Assembly: GCF_003860125.1 (NCBI RefSeq)
Contig: NZ_RQYL01000007.1
Coordinates: forward strand, 19,038 to 83,037
Direction: 5' to 3'
DNA length: 64,000 bases
From: Fretibacterium sp. OH1220_COT-178
Lineage (GTDB): Bacteria > Synergistota > Synergistia > Synergistales > Aminobacteriaceae
Position numbers and translations under genes: made by a program. The notes under the pieces are model-generated. The model worked only from the letters and a program-made list of their open reading frames with translations. It was not told where the DNA came from and did not search any database. Positions 8,611-17,042 of the stretch are shown in pieces. Position 1 is the stretch's first letter; each line of letters opens with the position of its first letter.

Positions 8611-9385
8611 CGAGGGCGACGGCAAATACCGCCTCCAGGACACCGCCCCCCACCGAGAGGGCCTTGTCCGAGATGGAGAAGCAGTGGGACCGCACCGCGC
8701 GTGGATCGATGTCGCCGATCTTCATGCCCGTCCGCACGGGAACCGTCGGGTGGATCAGGCCGCGCAGCACCCCGCCGATCCTGGCGAGCACCGGCTTATC
8801 GTTCACGAACCCCAAGACCTGCCCGGCCTCGACGAGATCGCCGATCTCGGCTCGAGGCACCATCAGGCCGTCGTCCGGCGCACGAACCAGGCGATCCGTC
8901 GTGGCGCCGCCGATCTCCCCCGGCACCCCCGTGTCGGGAGCCGCCTCCCCCCTGACGATGACGCGCCCCAGATCGTGACCGCGCAGCGTCTCCACCACCG
9001 CATGAACGTCCCGTGGAGCACGAAATCCCGGACCGACCCCAATGACGCGCGGCGCCATATCACGGCTCGTTCCGACGTTGCGCTTGGCCATGATGGCGTC
9101 GATCAATACGTCGGGGTGCAGATCCGCCAGACATTCCCCCTGCGGGTCCACCAGAACCCCGACCGTCCCGTCGCCGGGGAGCTCCCGCGCCGAGCCGAGC
9201 CGGCGCGCCGGCATCCCCTCGACGACATGCTCCCCGTCGAACACCGCCTGAGCCACGGAAACCGGACGGCGAATGACCATGGGACGCGCCGTCTCGAGCA
9301 CCAGCAGCCTGAAGCCCGTCCGCCACAACCTGTAGATTATCCCCGTGGCAAGATCGCCCCCGCCGCGCACCACCGCCAAACCCAT
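8606..9385 (-). CDS. yqeB: YqeB/EF2563-family selenium-dependent molybdenum hydroxylase maturation protein
   Basis: Protein of 259 aa starting MGLAVVRGGGDLATG, the Rossmann-like signature of the YqeB/EF2563 family. Genes of this family accompany selenium-dependent molybdenum hydroxylases and are thought to help build or insert the labile selenium-containing Mo cofactor. It is divergent from the xanthine-dehydrogenase-like genes that start at 9678, which supports that partnership. Start ATG at 9385 has AGGGGAAGGGG upstream. The C-terminus ends in the duplicated WG-gene segment, so the natural stop may have been replaced. Confidence 0.8.
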   Translation of the reverse strand: MGLAVVRGGGDLATGIIYRLWRTGFRLLVLETARPMVIRRPVSVAQAVFDGEHVVEGMPARRLGSARELPGDGTVGVLVDPQGECLADLHPDVLIDAIMAKRNVGTSRDMAPRVIGVGPGFRAPRDVHAVVETLRGHDLGRVIVRGEAAPDTGVPGEIGGATTDRLVRAPDDGLMVPRAEIGDLVEAGQVLGFVNDKPVLARIGGVLRGLIHPTVPVRTGMKIGDIDPRAVRSHCFSISDKALSVGGGVLEAVFAVALG

Positions 9386-9677
9386 GAGGCATCCCCTTCC
9401 CCTCCGCGTCGTTTTGTTCCGGCACGTATTTCCCAAAAGATGCGGCGTTTTTTTTCGATCGGCGAAAAAGCGCCGCAAAAAGTTGATGCAAACGTAACGA
9501 TCTCCGGTAGAATAGATGGAGAAAGCGCTTTCCTCCTTCGAAGTTCAGTTTATTATAGAAGGAGCGATGGGAATTGGAAAGTTCCGGTCAGTACCGCGAT
9601 ATCCAGATCATAAAAGCGGACCGTTCTCCGTCGCGCAGCCGGACCGCCGGAACGTCCGCAAAGAAGGGGGTTCTCAA

Positions 9678-11987
9678 TTGTCCAAGTTCAAGATCATCGG
9701 TACCTCCGTGCCGAGGCTGGACGGCATGCAGAAGGCCACGGGACAAATCCGTTTCGTAAACGACTACGATCTTCCCGAACACTGGGTCGGCGGAATCGTG
9801 CGGTCCCGGGTGCCCCACGGGATTCTCAGGGGCTTCGACAGGGACCCCTCCTTCGATTGGTCTCAGGTCACGTTTCTGACCGCAGCCGATATTCCGGGCG
9901 AGAATTTCGTCCATATCGTGCGCGACGATTATCCGGTCCTGACGAACGGCCACGTGACCTACGTCACGGAGGCTCTGGCCCTGATCGCCGCGCCGGACGA
10001 GCGGACCCTGCGAGCGGCGATGGCCGCGACGACGCCTCGGATCGATCCGCTCCCCGCAGCCCTGACCATGGACGAGGGGCTCACGGCCAAGGTCAAGGTC
10101 TGGGGCGAGGACAACATTCTGGACGAGTATCACGTCGAATGCGGCGACATCAAAAAGGGATTCGCCGAGGCGGACCTCATCCTCGAGGGCTCCTACGAGA
10201 CCGGCCTTCAGGAACAGATGTACCTGGAGACTCAGGGGGTGGCGGCCATCCCCCATCCGGACGGCACGCTGGAGATCATCCCGTCGCTCCAGTGCCCGTA
10301 TTACGTTCAGAACGCCGTGGTCCATGCCCTGGCCATTCCCCCGGAGAGGGTGCTCATCCGTCAGCCCGCCACGGGCGGCGGTTTTGGGGGCAAGGAGGAC
10401 TACCCCTCCATGATGGCCGTATGGTGCGGTTTTCTGGCCCTCAAATCCGGACACCCCGTCAAGCTCATCTACGACAGAAAGGAAGACATCGAGAGCACCC
10501 CCAAGCGCCACCCCTCGAAGGTCCATCACAGGATGGGATTCAAGAAGGACGGGACCATCGTGGCGATGGAGATCGATCTGTTGCTGGACGGCGGCGCCTA
10601 CACGACCCTGACCCGCGTGGTGCTCCAGCGGGCCACCCTGCATGCCGCCGGGGTCTACACCGTTCCTCACGCAAAGATCCGCGGCCGGGCCGTCGCCACC
10701 AATACGCCGCCCACCGGCGCCTTCCGGGGCTTCGGGGCCCCAGAGGCCTTCTTCGCCGTGGAGCGGCACCTGGACCGGGCCGCCCAGAAACTCGGGATGG
10801 ACCCGCTGGACCTGCGCCTCAAGAACCTCATCCGCAAGGGCGACCTCTTCCCCTTCAACCAACGCATCGAGGAGGGGGCCAGTGCGGAGGCCGTGCTGCT
10901 GCGCGCGGCCGAGCTCTCCGGCTACCGGGAGAAGCGGTCCCGCTACGAGGCGGAACGGGCTCTGAACAAGCGCATCCGCCACGGCATCGGCCTGTCCATC
11001 GTGATGCACGGCGGCGGCTTCACCGGCAGCGGCGAGGACAACATGGGGACGACCGTGCGCGTGGACTTCCGCGACGGCGGGTTCCGCGTTCTGGCCAGCA
11101 GCGTCGAGATGGGGCAGGGGTCGGCGACGATCCTTCCCATGGTGGCGGCCGAGGCCCTGGGCGTGGGGCTGGAACACGTCGTCGCCCCCCCGGCGGACAC
11201 GAACCTGGTCCCGAACAGCGGGCCCACCGTCGCATCGCGGACCACCATGTTCGTCGGCGCCGCAACCCACGACGCCTGCCGGAACCTAGTCGCCAGGATC
11301 GGCGATTTTCTGGCGCAGCAGAACGGTTGCGCCCCCTCCGAGGTCGTCTTTGACGAGGGAAGTTTCTCGGTAAAGGGCCGATCGGTTTCCATCCTCGAAG
11401 CGGCGGCGGATTTCGTCTCACGGGAGGGGGAGCTCTGCGCCGATGGGACCTACAAGGGCCCCGCGACCAACAACCCCTGGAACGAGCAGCGTTTCTCCGG
11501 AGACGCCTACAAGGGATACTCCTGGCTTGCCACCGTGGTGGAGCTCGAGGTGGACATGGACACCTATGAGGCCAATCCCATCAACACGACCGCCGTAGCG
11601 GAGATGGGGCGCGTCATCCACCCCGTCCTCGCCGCAGGGCAGCTCGCGGGCGGGGTGCTTCAGAGCCTCGGATGGGCCCACATCGAGGATCTGACGGTCA
11701 ACCCCGACGGGGCCTACAGCGCGTCGCACATGAGCTCCTACCTCGTCCCCACGACGCTCGACACGCCCAAGTGGACGATCGACATGATCGAGGCCCCCTC
11801 CCCCGCCGGCGGGTTCGGCGCCAAGGGGATGGGCGAACTTCCCTGCAACGGGAGCGCCCCGGCGTTTCTGTCCGCGCTCGACAACGCGCTGGATGTCTTC
11901 GCCGAACGGGCTCCGGCCACGGGCGAATACCTGTTCGGGCTTCTGGAGGCCAAGCGGAAACAGGAGGTCAAGGCCGTCGCATCCTGA
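9678..11987 (+). CDS. xdhA: Xanthine dehydrogenase-type molybdenum hydroxylase, Mo-binding subunit
   Basis: Large subunit of 769 aa that binds the molybdopterin cofactor and substrate. It contains the N-terminal hammerhead domain (about 1-115) and the GGGFGGKE motif near residue 232. The C-terminal GGFGAKGMGELP segment holds the glutamate expected to activate the Mo-bound hydroxyl (about residue 720). Start is TTG at 9678, seven bp after AAGAAGGGGG; an ATG at 9516 would add 54 poorly coded residues without a ribosome site. The next gene supplies the Fe-S and FAD modules. Substrate may be xanthine, another purine or an N-heterocycle; the purine permease nearby favours a purine. Use of selenium is inferred from the divergent yqeB-like gene. 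Confidence 0.85.
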   Translation: MSKFKIIGTSVPRLDGMQKATGQIRFVNDYDLPEHWVGGIVRSRVPHGILRGFDRDPSFDWSQVTFLTAADIPGENFVHIVRDDYPVLTNGHVTYVTEALALIAAPDERTLRAAMAATTPRIDPLPAALTMDEGLTAKVKVWGEDNILDEYHVECGDIKKGFAEADLILEGSYETGLQEQMYLETQGVAAIPHPDGTLEIIPSLQCPYYVQNAVVHALAIPPERVLIRQPATGGGFGGKEDYPSMMAVWCGFLALKSGHPVKLIYDRKEDIESTPKRHPSKVHHRMGFKKDGTIVAMEIDLLLDGGAYTTLTRVVLQRATLHAAGVYTVPHAKIRGRAVATNTPPTGAFRGFGAPEAFFAVERHLDRAAQKLGMDPLDLRLKNLIRKGDLFPFNQRIEEGASAEAVLLRAAELSGYREKRSRYEAERALNKRIRHGIGLSIVMHGGGFTGSGEDNMGTTVRVDFRDGGFRVLASSVEMGQGSATILPMVAAEALGVGLEHVVAPPADTNLVPNSGPTVASRTTMFVGAATHDACRNLVARIGDFLAQQNGCAPSEVVFDEGSFSVKGRSVSILEAAADFVSREGELCADGTYKGPATNNPWNEQRFSGDAYKGYSWLATVVELEVDMDTYEANPINTTAVAEMGRVIHPVLAAGQLAGGVLQSLGWAHIEDLTVNPDGAYSASHMSSYLVPTTLDTPKWTIDMIEAPSPAGGFGAKGMGELPCNGSAPAFLSALDNALDVFAERAPATGEYLFGLLEAKRKQEVKAVAS

Positions 11988-12045
11988 TTCTCGGCCCTGA
12001 CGCAACCCAAACGAACCAGATCGAGATTTTTCGGGGGGATAGACC

Positions 12046-13407
12046 ATGCACATAGAATTGACCGTAAACGGGGAGCTGCGCTCGGTGGACGTGGACCCCA
12101 TGACACGCCTGATCGACATCATCCGCGACGACCTGAGGCTCACGGGGACCAAGGAGGGTTGCGGCGAGGGGGAGTGCGGCGCCTGTTCCGTCATCATGGA
12201 CGGTCACTTGGTGACGTCATGCCTCGTCCCGGCCATCCAGGCCGCAGGGAGCGCCGTCACCACCATCGAGGGGATCGGCACCATGGAAAACCCCAGCGAC
12301 CTTCAGATCATCTTCAACGAAGAGGGGGCCATTCACTGCGGGTTCTGTACGCCCGGCATGATCGTGGCGGCTCACGATCTGCTCGAGAAGAACCCAGAGC
12401 CCACCGAGGACGAGATTCGTCACGAGCTTTCGGGCAACATCTGCCGCTGCACCGGGTACGGGACCATCTGCAACGCGGTCGCCCGCGCGGCACGGGAGGG
12501 CTACGGACGCAAGATCCGGCCCGCAGTCAGCCGCTGTCGGAGCAGCCGCCCCGTCTTCACGGAGGAGGAGGCCAGGCGCTGTTTCGCCCCCCGGACGCTC
12601 GAGGAGGCCCTGCGGGCCCTGGATGAGCGCCCCGGAACGCTGATCCTCGCCGGGGGGACCGACATTCTGGTCGACATGAGGAGCGGCCGAACGGCGGTCG
12701 ATTGCGTGATCGACGTCTTCAACATTCCGGAACTTCACAGGATCTACAAAGGGGACGACGGATTCATCCACATCGGAGCCAGTGTGACCAACGACGAACT
12801 GGAAAACGATCCGCTGATCGCCGAGCTGCTTCCCGCCCTGGCTCACTGCGCCCGACGCTGCGGCGGGCCGGCGATCCAGAACCGGGCCACCATAGCCGGC
12901 AATCTCTGCACCGCCAGCGGAGCGGGCGACCTGCCGGTCGTGCTGCTGGCCTTCGACGCCTCCGTGCTTCTGGCCGAAAGAAACGGCACGGAGCGCATGA
13001 GGACGGAGGACTTCGTCGTCAAGTACCGCCAGACGGCCCTCAAGCCCAATCAGATGGTCCAGGAAATTCTGGTTCCCATTCCCGCCCCGGATTCCCGCCA
13101 GGTCTTCTTCAAGAGGGGCTCGCGCAAGGCGCTCACGCTCTCCCGCGCCTCGCTGGCCGCCTATCTGGAGCTGGATCGGGATCGCGTCAGGCTCCTGCGC
13201 TTTGCCGCAGGGAGCATGTCCCCGACCCCGAGGCGCCTCAAGAAAACCGAGGAGGCCCTGATCGGCAGGACGCTCGACGCCGATTTCGTGGAGAGGGCAA
13301 GCGCCCTGGCGGCCGAGGAGATCAGTCCTCGAAAGCAGACCGCCTACCGAAAGAAGATCACGGGGAACCTGGTGCGCCGCTTCTTCGAGGAGATCGTCCG
13401 CCTCTGA
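12046..13407 (+). CDS. Molybdenum hydroxylase Fe-S/FAD subunit (fused XdhC-XdhB)
   Basis: Protein of 453 aa that joins two modules usually encoded separately. Residues 1-150 form the two-[2Fe-2S] subunit: plant-type cluster Cys39, Cys44, Cys47, Cys59, and second cluster Cys98, Cys101, Cys133, Cys135. From about 165 to 453 is the FAD-binding CO-dehydrogenase-flavoprotein module with LILAGGTDILVDM near 201 and a GNLCTASGAGDLP FAD loop near 285. It carries electrons from the Mo centre of the preceding gene product to NAD+ or another acceptor. It follows the Mo subunit gene by 58 bp, with GGGGGG before the ATG. Confidence 0.88.
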   Translation: MHIELTVNGELRSVDVDPMTRLIDIIRDDLRLTGTKEGCGEGECGACSVIMDGHLVTSCLVPAIQAAGSAVTTIEGIGTMENPSDLQIIFNEEGAIHCGFCTPGMIVAAHDLLEKNPEPTEDEIRHELSGNICRCTGYGTICNAVARAAREGYGRKIRPAVSRCRSSRPVFTEEEARRCFAPRTLEEALRALDERPGTLILAGGTDILVDMRSGRTAVDCVIDVFNIPELHRIYKGDDGFIHIGASVTNDELENDPLIAELLPALAHCARRCGGPAIQNRATIAGNLCTASGAGDLPVVLLAFDASVLLAERNGTERMRTEDFVVKYRQTALKPNQMVQEILVPIPAPDSRQVFFKRGSRKALTLSRASLAAYLELDRDRVRLLRFAAGSMSPTPRRLKKTEEALIGRTLDADFVERASALAAEEISPRKQTAYRKKITGNLVRRFFEEIVRL

Positions 13408-13743
13408 CCCTGCGACGCGGTCGGCGCGTTTCACATCCCTGCTTTGCAGACGCTCTCGGAACCGTCCGGTTGTCGCTTCCGCAAAACCCACGGTAAAATC
13501 CCCTTTGCAGCGGTTGCCTTATAGTGTACAATCACACTCATAATTAAATTTTAAGGTCAGACCGGACGAGGGATACTGTTTGATGGTTTGCCTGCTTACA
13601 TCGACCTCGCGGCAACTTTGGTGAAGCAACTAAGCGACCAACTCAGCTCGCTGCGCTACGGATGTAAGCGATCGACACGGCATCTGCGGCCACAGGCCGC
13701 AGAGAGTCGGTCGCCTGCTTATGCTTAAAGGAGGTTTCATTGG
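13408..13743 (+). other. Intergenic region with a WG-like remnant
   Basis: No intact gene. The stretch 13566-13640 can be read as FDGLPAYIDLAATLVK, resembling the E-G-L-x and Y-I-D-L-x-G parts of a WG repeat, and is followed by in-frame junk. The 9-mer GCCTGCTTA occurs at about 13582 and again at about 13712, and also at about 8530 beside the duplicated WG fragment. TACAAT (13527-13532) with weak upstream TTTGCA at 17 bp is a possible promoter for the following genes. Confidence 0.35.
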
Positions 13744-14004
13744 ATGGATTGGGTAAAGGCTTCTGCGTCGACGCTCGTCTGCGAGGAAAAGGGCACGACC
13801 CTGCGGGACGTGGTTCAGGGGATCATGGACGGTGCGGAGACGCCGGAGGAGATCATGGAGATGCTGGATCTGAAGGGCACCGATAAGGGGGCGGACCAGA
13901 TCCCGGAGATCCTGGACGTCTTCGTCCCCGTGGTCAATGCCTGGAAAAGCGGGGGCTGCGGCGGCGGATGCTCCGGCTGCAGCGGCAGTTGCTGTGGCGA
14001 ATAG
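13744..14004 (+). CDS. Small protein with a Cys/Gly-rich C-terminal tail, function unknown
   Basis: Small protein of 86 aa. Residues 1-68 look like a compact helical domain with one cysteine (Cys13) and an acidic stretch around DGAETPEEIMEMLD. The last 18 residues are a Gly/Cys/Ser tail with six cysteines (GGCGGGCSGCSGSCCGE), suited to binding a metal or Fe-S cluster. The TLVCEEKGTTLRDVV segment recalls BFD-like [2Fe-2S] proteins but lacks their four-cysteine set, so that is only a hint. AAAGGAGG precedes the ATG. The thiol peroxidase gene starts 53 bp later, so a redox or metal role is possible. Confidence 0.65.
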   Translation: MDWVKASASTLVCEEKGTTLRDVVQGIMDGAETPEEIMEMLDLKGTDKGADQIPEILDVFVPVVNAWKSGGCGGGCSGCSGSCCGE

Positions 14005-14057
14005 GATAGAGACGGAATCGTCTCCGGACGCTTCCACCACGAGGAGGGGGTAACGAC

Positions 14058-14570
14058 ATGGAACGAACGGATATCATAAAAATGAAGGGCAACGCCCTGA
14101 CCTTGCTGGGACCGGCTCTGAAAGCCGGCGACCGTGCGCCCGACTTCACGGTGCTGGATGCCTCGCTTGCGCCCAAGTCGCTCAAGGATTTCGGAGGAAA
14201 GGTCAAGGTCCTCTCGGTAACGCCCTCCCTGGACACCCCGGTCTGCGACCTTCAGCTCCATTGGTTCAACGAGGACGCCGCCAGTCAGCCGGCCGACGTC
14301 GTGGTCATGAACATCAGCATGGACCTGCCCTTCGCGATCAAACGCTTCTGCGCAACGGCGGGAATCGAGAGGGCTCTGGCCCTCTCCGACCATCGGGACG
14401 CCTCGTTCGGATCGGCCTACGGCGTGCTCATCAAGGAGCTTCGCCTTCTGGCCCGTTCTATCTTCATCATCGACAAGGACGATGTCGTCCGCTACGTCCA
14501 GATCGTCCCCGAGCAGACGAACGAGCCGGACTACGAAGCGGCTCTCAAGGCGCTGAAAGAGCTGATTTAG
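14058..14570 (+). CDS. tpx: Thiol peroxidase
   Basis: Peroxiredoxin of 170 aa of the Tpx subfamily, reducing hydrogen and alkyl hydroperoxides at the expense of thioredoxin. Peroxidatic Cys63 is in SLDTPVCD and resolving Cys98 in RFCATAG, the 35-residue spacing typical of atypical two-cysteine Tpx. Length and domain are complete. GAGGAGGGGG precedes the ATG. Probably co-transcribed with the preceding Cys-rich mini-protein gene. Confidence 0.92.
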   Translation: MERTDIIKMKGNALTLLGPALKAGDRAPDFTVLDASLAPKSLKDFGGKVKVLSVTPSLDTPVCDLQLHWFNEDAASQPADVVVMNISMDLPFAIKRFCATAGIERALALSDHRDASFGSAYGVLIKELRLLARSIFIIDKDDVVRYVQIVPEQTNEPDYEAALKALKELI

Positions 14571-14591
14571 GGCATACCGGACATACGACAT

Positions 14592-14631
14592 GCGACGAGC
14601 CGCCCCGGAAGCCCCGGGGGCGGCTCGTCGC
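14592..14631. terminator. Strong hairpin between convergent tpx and the purine permease gene
   Basis: Perfect 15-bp stem GCGACGAGCCGCCCC / GGGGCGGCTCGTCGC with a 10-nt loop, placed between two converging genes. There is no T tract on either strand, so a bidirectional terminator is inferred from position and stem strength only. Confidence 0.5.
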
Positions 14632-14654
14632 GTCTTCACAAAGCGCCTTTCGCC

Positions 14655-16037
14655 TCAGCGGCGGATGCCCCGTTCCTCGTCCGTGCCCGGAACGAGGGAA
14701 TCCCAGAACGCCGCGCAGATGCCCGCCACCGCCATGGGGGTCTTCAGAATGGCCCACAGCATCCCGCCGAGGGTCTGGGCCAGCGCGGGGTAGCTCGCGC
14801 TCATGAAGAGCTCCTGGTTCTTCTCGACCCACCCGGGAAGGCCCAAGGCCATAAGAAAGGCAAACCCCACGATCAGGACGTTCCTCTGACTGCCCATATC
14901 CGCCCGCATCAGCACCTGGATGCCGAGGGCGCCGATGGTCCCGAACAGGGCGATGTAGGCCCCGCCGATGATCGGCGAGGGCATGGTGGCGATGAGAGCA
15001 CCGAGCTTTCCGACGAAGCTCATGAGGATCAGGAGGACCGCACCGGTCCGCACCACCCAGCGCGACGCCACGCCGGTCAGCCCGATCAGCCCGACATTCT
15101 CGGTGTAGGAGGTCGTACCGACGGACCCGAAGAGGCCGGAGAGCGCACAGCCGATCCCCTCGGCCCCGACGCCCCGGCTGATGGTCGCCTCGTCGGGATC
15201 GTCAACCCCGGACGCGTAGGAGACCGAATGGTAGTCCCCGATGGACTCGATCATCACGGCAAAGAACCCCGCGACCATGGCGCCGAAGGCGAGCAGGCTG
15301 AACTTCGGCGCACCCCAGGGCAGAATCACCCTGTAGCGCAGCCACGGCGCCTCGGCGACCTTGCTCAGGTCGATGTGGGCGGGGTGTCCCGCGGGGAAGA
15401 AACCCGACCGGGAGAGCCCCAGACAGGTCAGATAGGTGATGACGATGGCCGAGAGGATCGCGAAGATGTTGACGTACCTGTTTTTGCTGACCAGGCTGAA
15501 CAGGAAGATCAGGACCACGACCATGAGGGAGGCGGGCCAGTAGTTCGCGGCGTTGCCCTGGATGGCGACGGGCGCGAGGGAGAAGCCGATGGCCATGATC
15601 ACGGGCCCGATCACCACCGGGGTGATGATCTTGCGGATGACCCCGACGATGCCGCTGTAGCCGATGACCGCCAGAATGATGCCGCCCAGGATCAGTCCTC
15701 CGCCGATGTACTGCATCACGACGTCCGGCCCCATCGCCTTGTAGGCGCCGATGACGGTCATCACGGAGGGAATGAAGCTGAAGCTCGATCCCTGCACGAT
15801 GGGCAGTCCCGACCCAAGCCTGGGGTGCGTCTGAATGAGGGTCGCCACCCCCATGCCGAAGTAGACGCAGGAGATGAACGCCGCAATCTGAAGCGCGTCC
15901 ATCCCCATGGCCGGCCCGAAGATCAGCGGCACCAGCGTCGTCGCGCCGAACAGCGTCAGCACGTGCTGCGCCCCGGAGAGCAGCATGATGAAGAACGGAG
16001 GCTTGTCGTTCACCCCATAAATCAATTGTCTAGCCAC
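14655..16037 (-). CDS. NCS2-family xanthine/uracil permease
   Basis: Inner-membrane nucleobase:cation symporter of 460 aa with 12-14 hydrophobic segments. It shows the NCS2 first-helix Q-H pair (SGAQHVL, about 21-27), the transmembrane-8 motif E-S-I-G-D (MIESIGDYHS) and the transmembrane-10 motif GTTSYTENVG, which form the substrate site. Start is GTG at 16037 with GGGGAGG upstream. It sits between purine-type hydroxylase genes and a DNA-repair pair; the leader carries a promoter and a terminator-like hairpin, suggesting attenuation. Xanthine or uric acid is more likely than uracil given the neighbours, but the substrate is inferred. Confidence 0.87.
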   Translation of the reverse strand: MARQLIYGVNDKPPFFIMLLSGAQHVLTLFGATTLVPLIFGPAMGMDALQIAAFISCVYFGMGVATLIQTHPRLGSGLPIVQGSSFSFIPSVMTVIGAYKAMGPDVVMQYIGGGLILGGIILAVIGYSGIVGVIRKIITPVVIGPVIMAIGFSLAPVAIQGNAANYWPASLMVVVLIFLFSLVSKNRYVNIFAILSAIVITYLTCLGLSRSGFFPAGHPAHIDLSKVAEAPWLRYRVILPWGAPKFSLLAFGAMVAGFFAVMIESIGDYHSVSYASGVDDPDEATISRGVGAEGIGCALSGLFGSVGTTSYTENVGLIGLTGVASRWVVRTGAVLLILMSFVGKLGALIATMPSPIIGGAYIALFGTIGALGIQVLMRADMGSQRNVLIVGFAFLMALGLPGWVEKNQELFMSASYPALAQTLGGMLWAILKTPMAVAGICAAFWDSLVPGTDEERGIRR

Positions 16038-16151
16038 AAACCTGAACCTCCCCTGCCAAACTGAATTACTGAATTGAAGAAGGAACCTCGCAACGCCCCG
16101 TCACGGGGACACGCGCTCCCGAAAAGCGCGCCGCGTTGTACAATGGACACC

Positions 16152-16180
16152 AAAACAGGAGGAAGGCCCCCTTCCTCCTG
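16152..16180 (-). terminator. Attenuator-like hairpin in the purine permease leader
   Basis: On the minus strand a perfect 11-bp stem CAGGAGGAAGG / CCTTCCTCCTG with a 3-nt loop is followed by TTTT. It lies just downstream of the promoter at 16189-16218 and 115 bp before the permease start. The left arm also contains an AGGAGG. The canonical purine riboswitch core is not seen. Confidence 0.55.
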
Positions 16181-16188
16181 CCCTTGTA

Positions 16189-16218
16189 ATCCTAAACGAT
16201 GCCGGCCGCCTTTGTCAA
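16189..16218 (-). promoter_or_regulatory. Putative promoter of the purine permease gene
   Basis: Minus-strand TTGACA (16213-16218) and TAGGAT (16189-16194) with an 18-bp spacer. The -35 is perfect consensus. Confidence 0.65.
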
Positions 16219-16273
16219 CTTGAGCGGCGCGGGGCCTTGAGGGGCCTCCTGAAGTTATCTGTGGGGTGATCTC

Positions 16274-17035
16274 TTGCTCGATCGGAATGCGAACGCCCGC
16301 GTCCGCGCCCAGCTGGACGCTGCGGAAAAATTGAGGGATGCGGTGGACTCCCTGCGCTTCGCGGCGCCGGTCGTACGCGTCTACGACCCTCTGGACTATG
16401 CGTGGAACGCCTTTGCCGCCTACGTGGAGCGCTACGGGGCAAACCCCAAGCGCGTCCTCTTCCTGGGGATGAACCCCGGCCCCTGGGGCATGGCCCAGAC
16501 GGGCGTCCCCTTCGGGGAGGTGGCGGCGGTGCGCGACTGGATGCGCATCGACGCCACCACGGGGCGTCCCGCGGACGAGCACCCGCGGTATCCGGTGGAG
16601 GGGCTGTCCTGCAGACGCTCCGAGGTCAGCGGTCAACGGCTCTGGGGGCTTTTCAGGGAGCGGTTCGGAACCGCGGAGGCCTTCTTCGCCGAACATCTCG
16701 TCGTCAACTACTGCCCTCTGCTCTTCATCGCGGCCTCGCCGCGCAGGAAGGGAGGCGAGGGGGCCCGCAACCTGACTCCCGACAAGCTTCCGGCGGCCGA
16801 ACGGAGGGCGCTCTACGCGGCGTGCGACGCCCATCTGCGGGCGGTGACCAAGGCGCTCGCCCCCCGCTTCCTGGTGGGGATCGGCACCTTCGCATCCGCC
16901 CGTGCCCGGGAGGCCCTGGCAGACGAGAAGGTCGAGCTTGTCAGGATCCTGCACCCCAGCCCCGCCTCGCCTCTGAGCAACAGGGACTGGCCCGGAACGG
17001 CGACGCGTCAGCTGGTCGACGCGGGCGTTTGGTGA
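16274..17035 (+). CDS. SMUG1-type (family 3) uracil-DNA glycosylase
   Basis: Glycosylase of 253 aa that excises uracil (and probably oxidised or deaminated bases) from DNA. The catalytic motif GMNPGPWGM is at 65-73, followed by AQTGVPFGEV. The second motif HPSPASP, near 226, carries the conserved His; these are the SMUG1 family signatures rather than Ung (GQDPYH). Start is TTG at 16274 after GGGGTGAT. The acylphosphatase gene follows by 7 bp, so the two are probably co-transcribed. Family 3 enzymes are much rarer in bacteria than families 1, 4 and 5. Confidence 0.88.
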   Translation: MLDRNANARVRAQLDAAEKLRDAVDSLRFAAPVVRVYDPLDYAWNAFAAYVERYGANPKRVLFLGMNPGPWGMAQTGVPFGEVAAVRDWMRIDATTGRPADEHPRYPVEGLSCRRSEVSGQRLWGLFRERFGTAEAFFAEHLVVNYCPLLFIAASPRRKGGEGARNLTPDKLPAAERRALYAACDAHLRAVTKALAPRFLVGIGTFASARAREALADEKVELVRILHPSPASPLSNRDWPGTATRQLVDAGVW

Positions 17036-17042
17036 GTCCGGC

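Noticed and set aside
9678..11987. In-frame selenocysteine codon in the molybdenum hydroxylase
   Set aside because: The frame has no internal TGA; selenium in such enzymes is a labile cofactor, not selenocysteine.
16038..16230. Purine riboswitch in the NCS2 permease leader
   Set aside because: The conserved purine aptamer core is not found; only a simple hairpin with TTTT is present.
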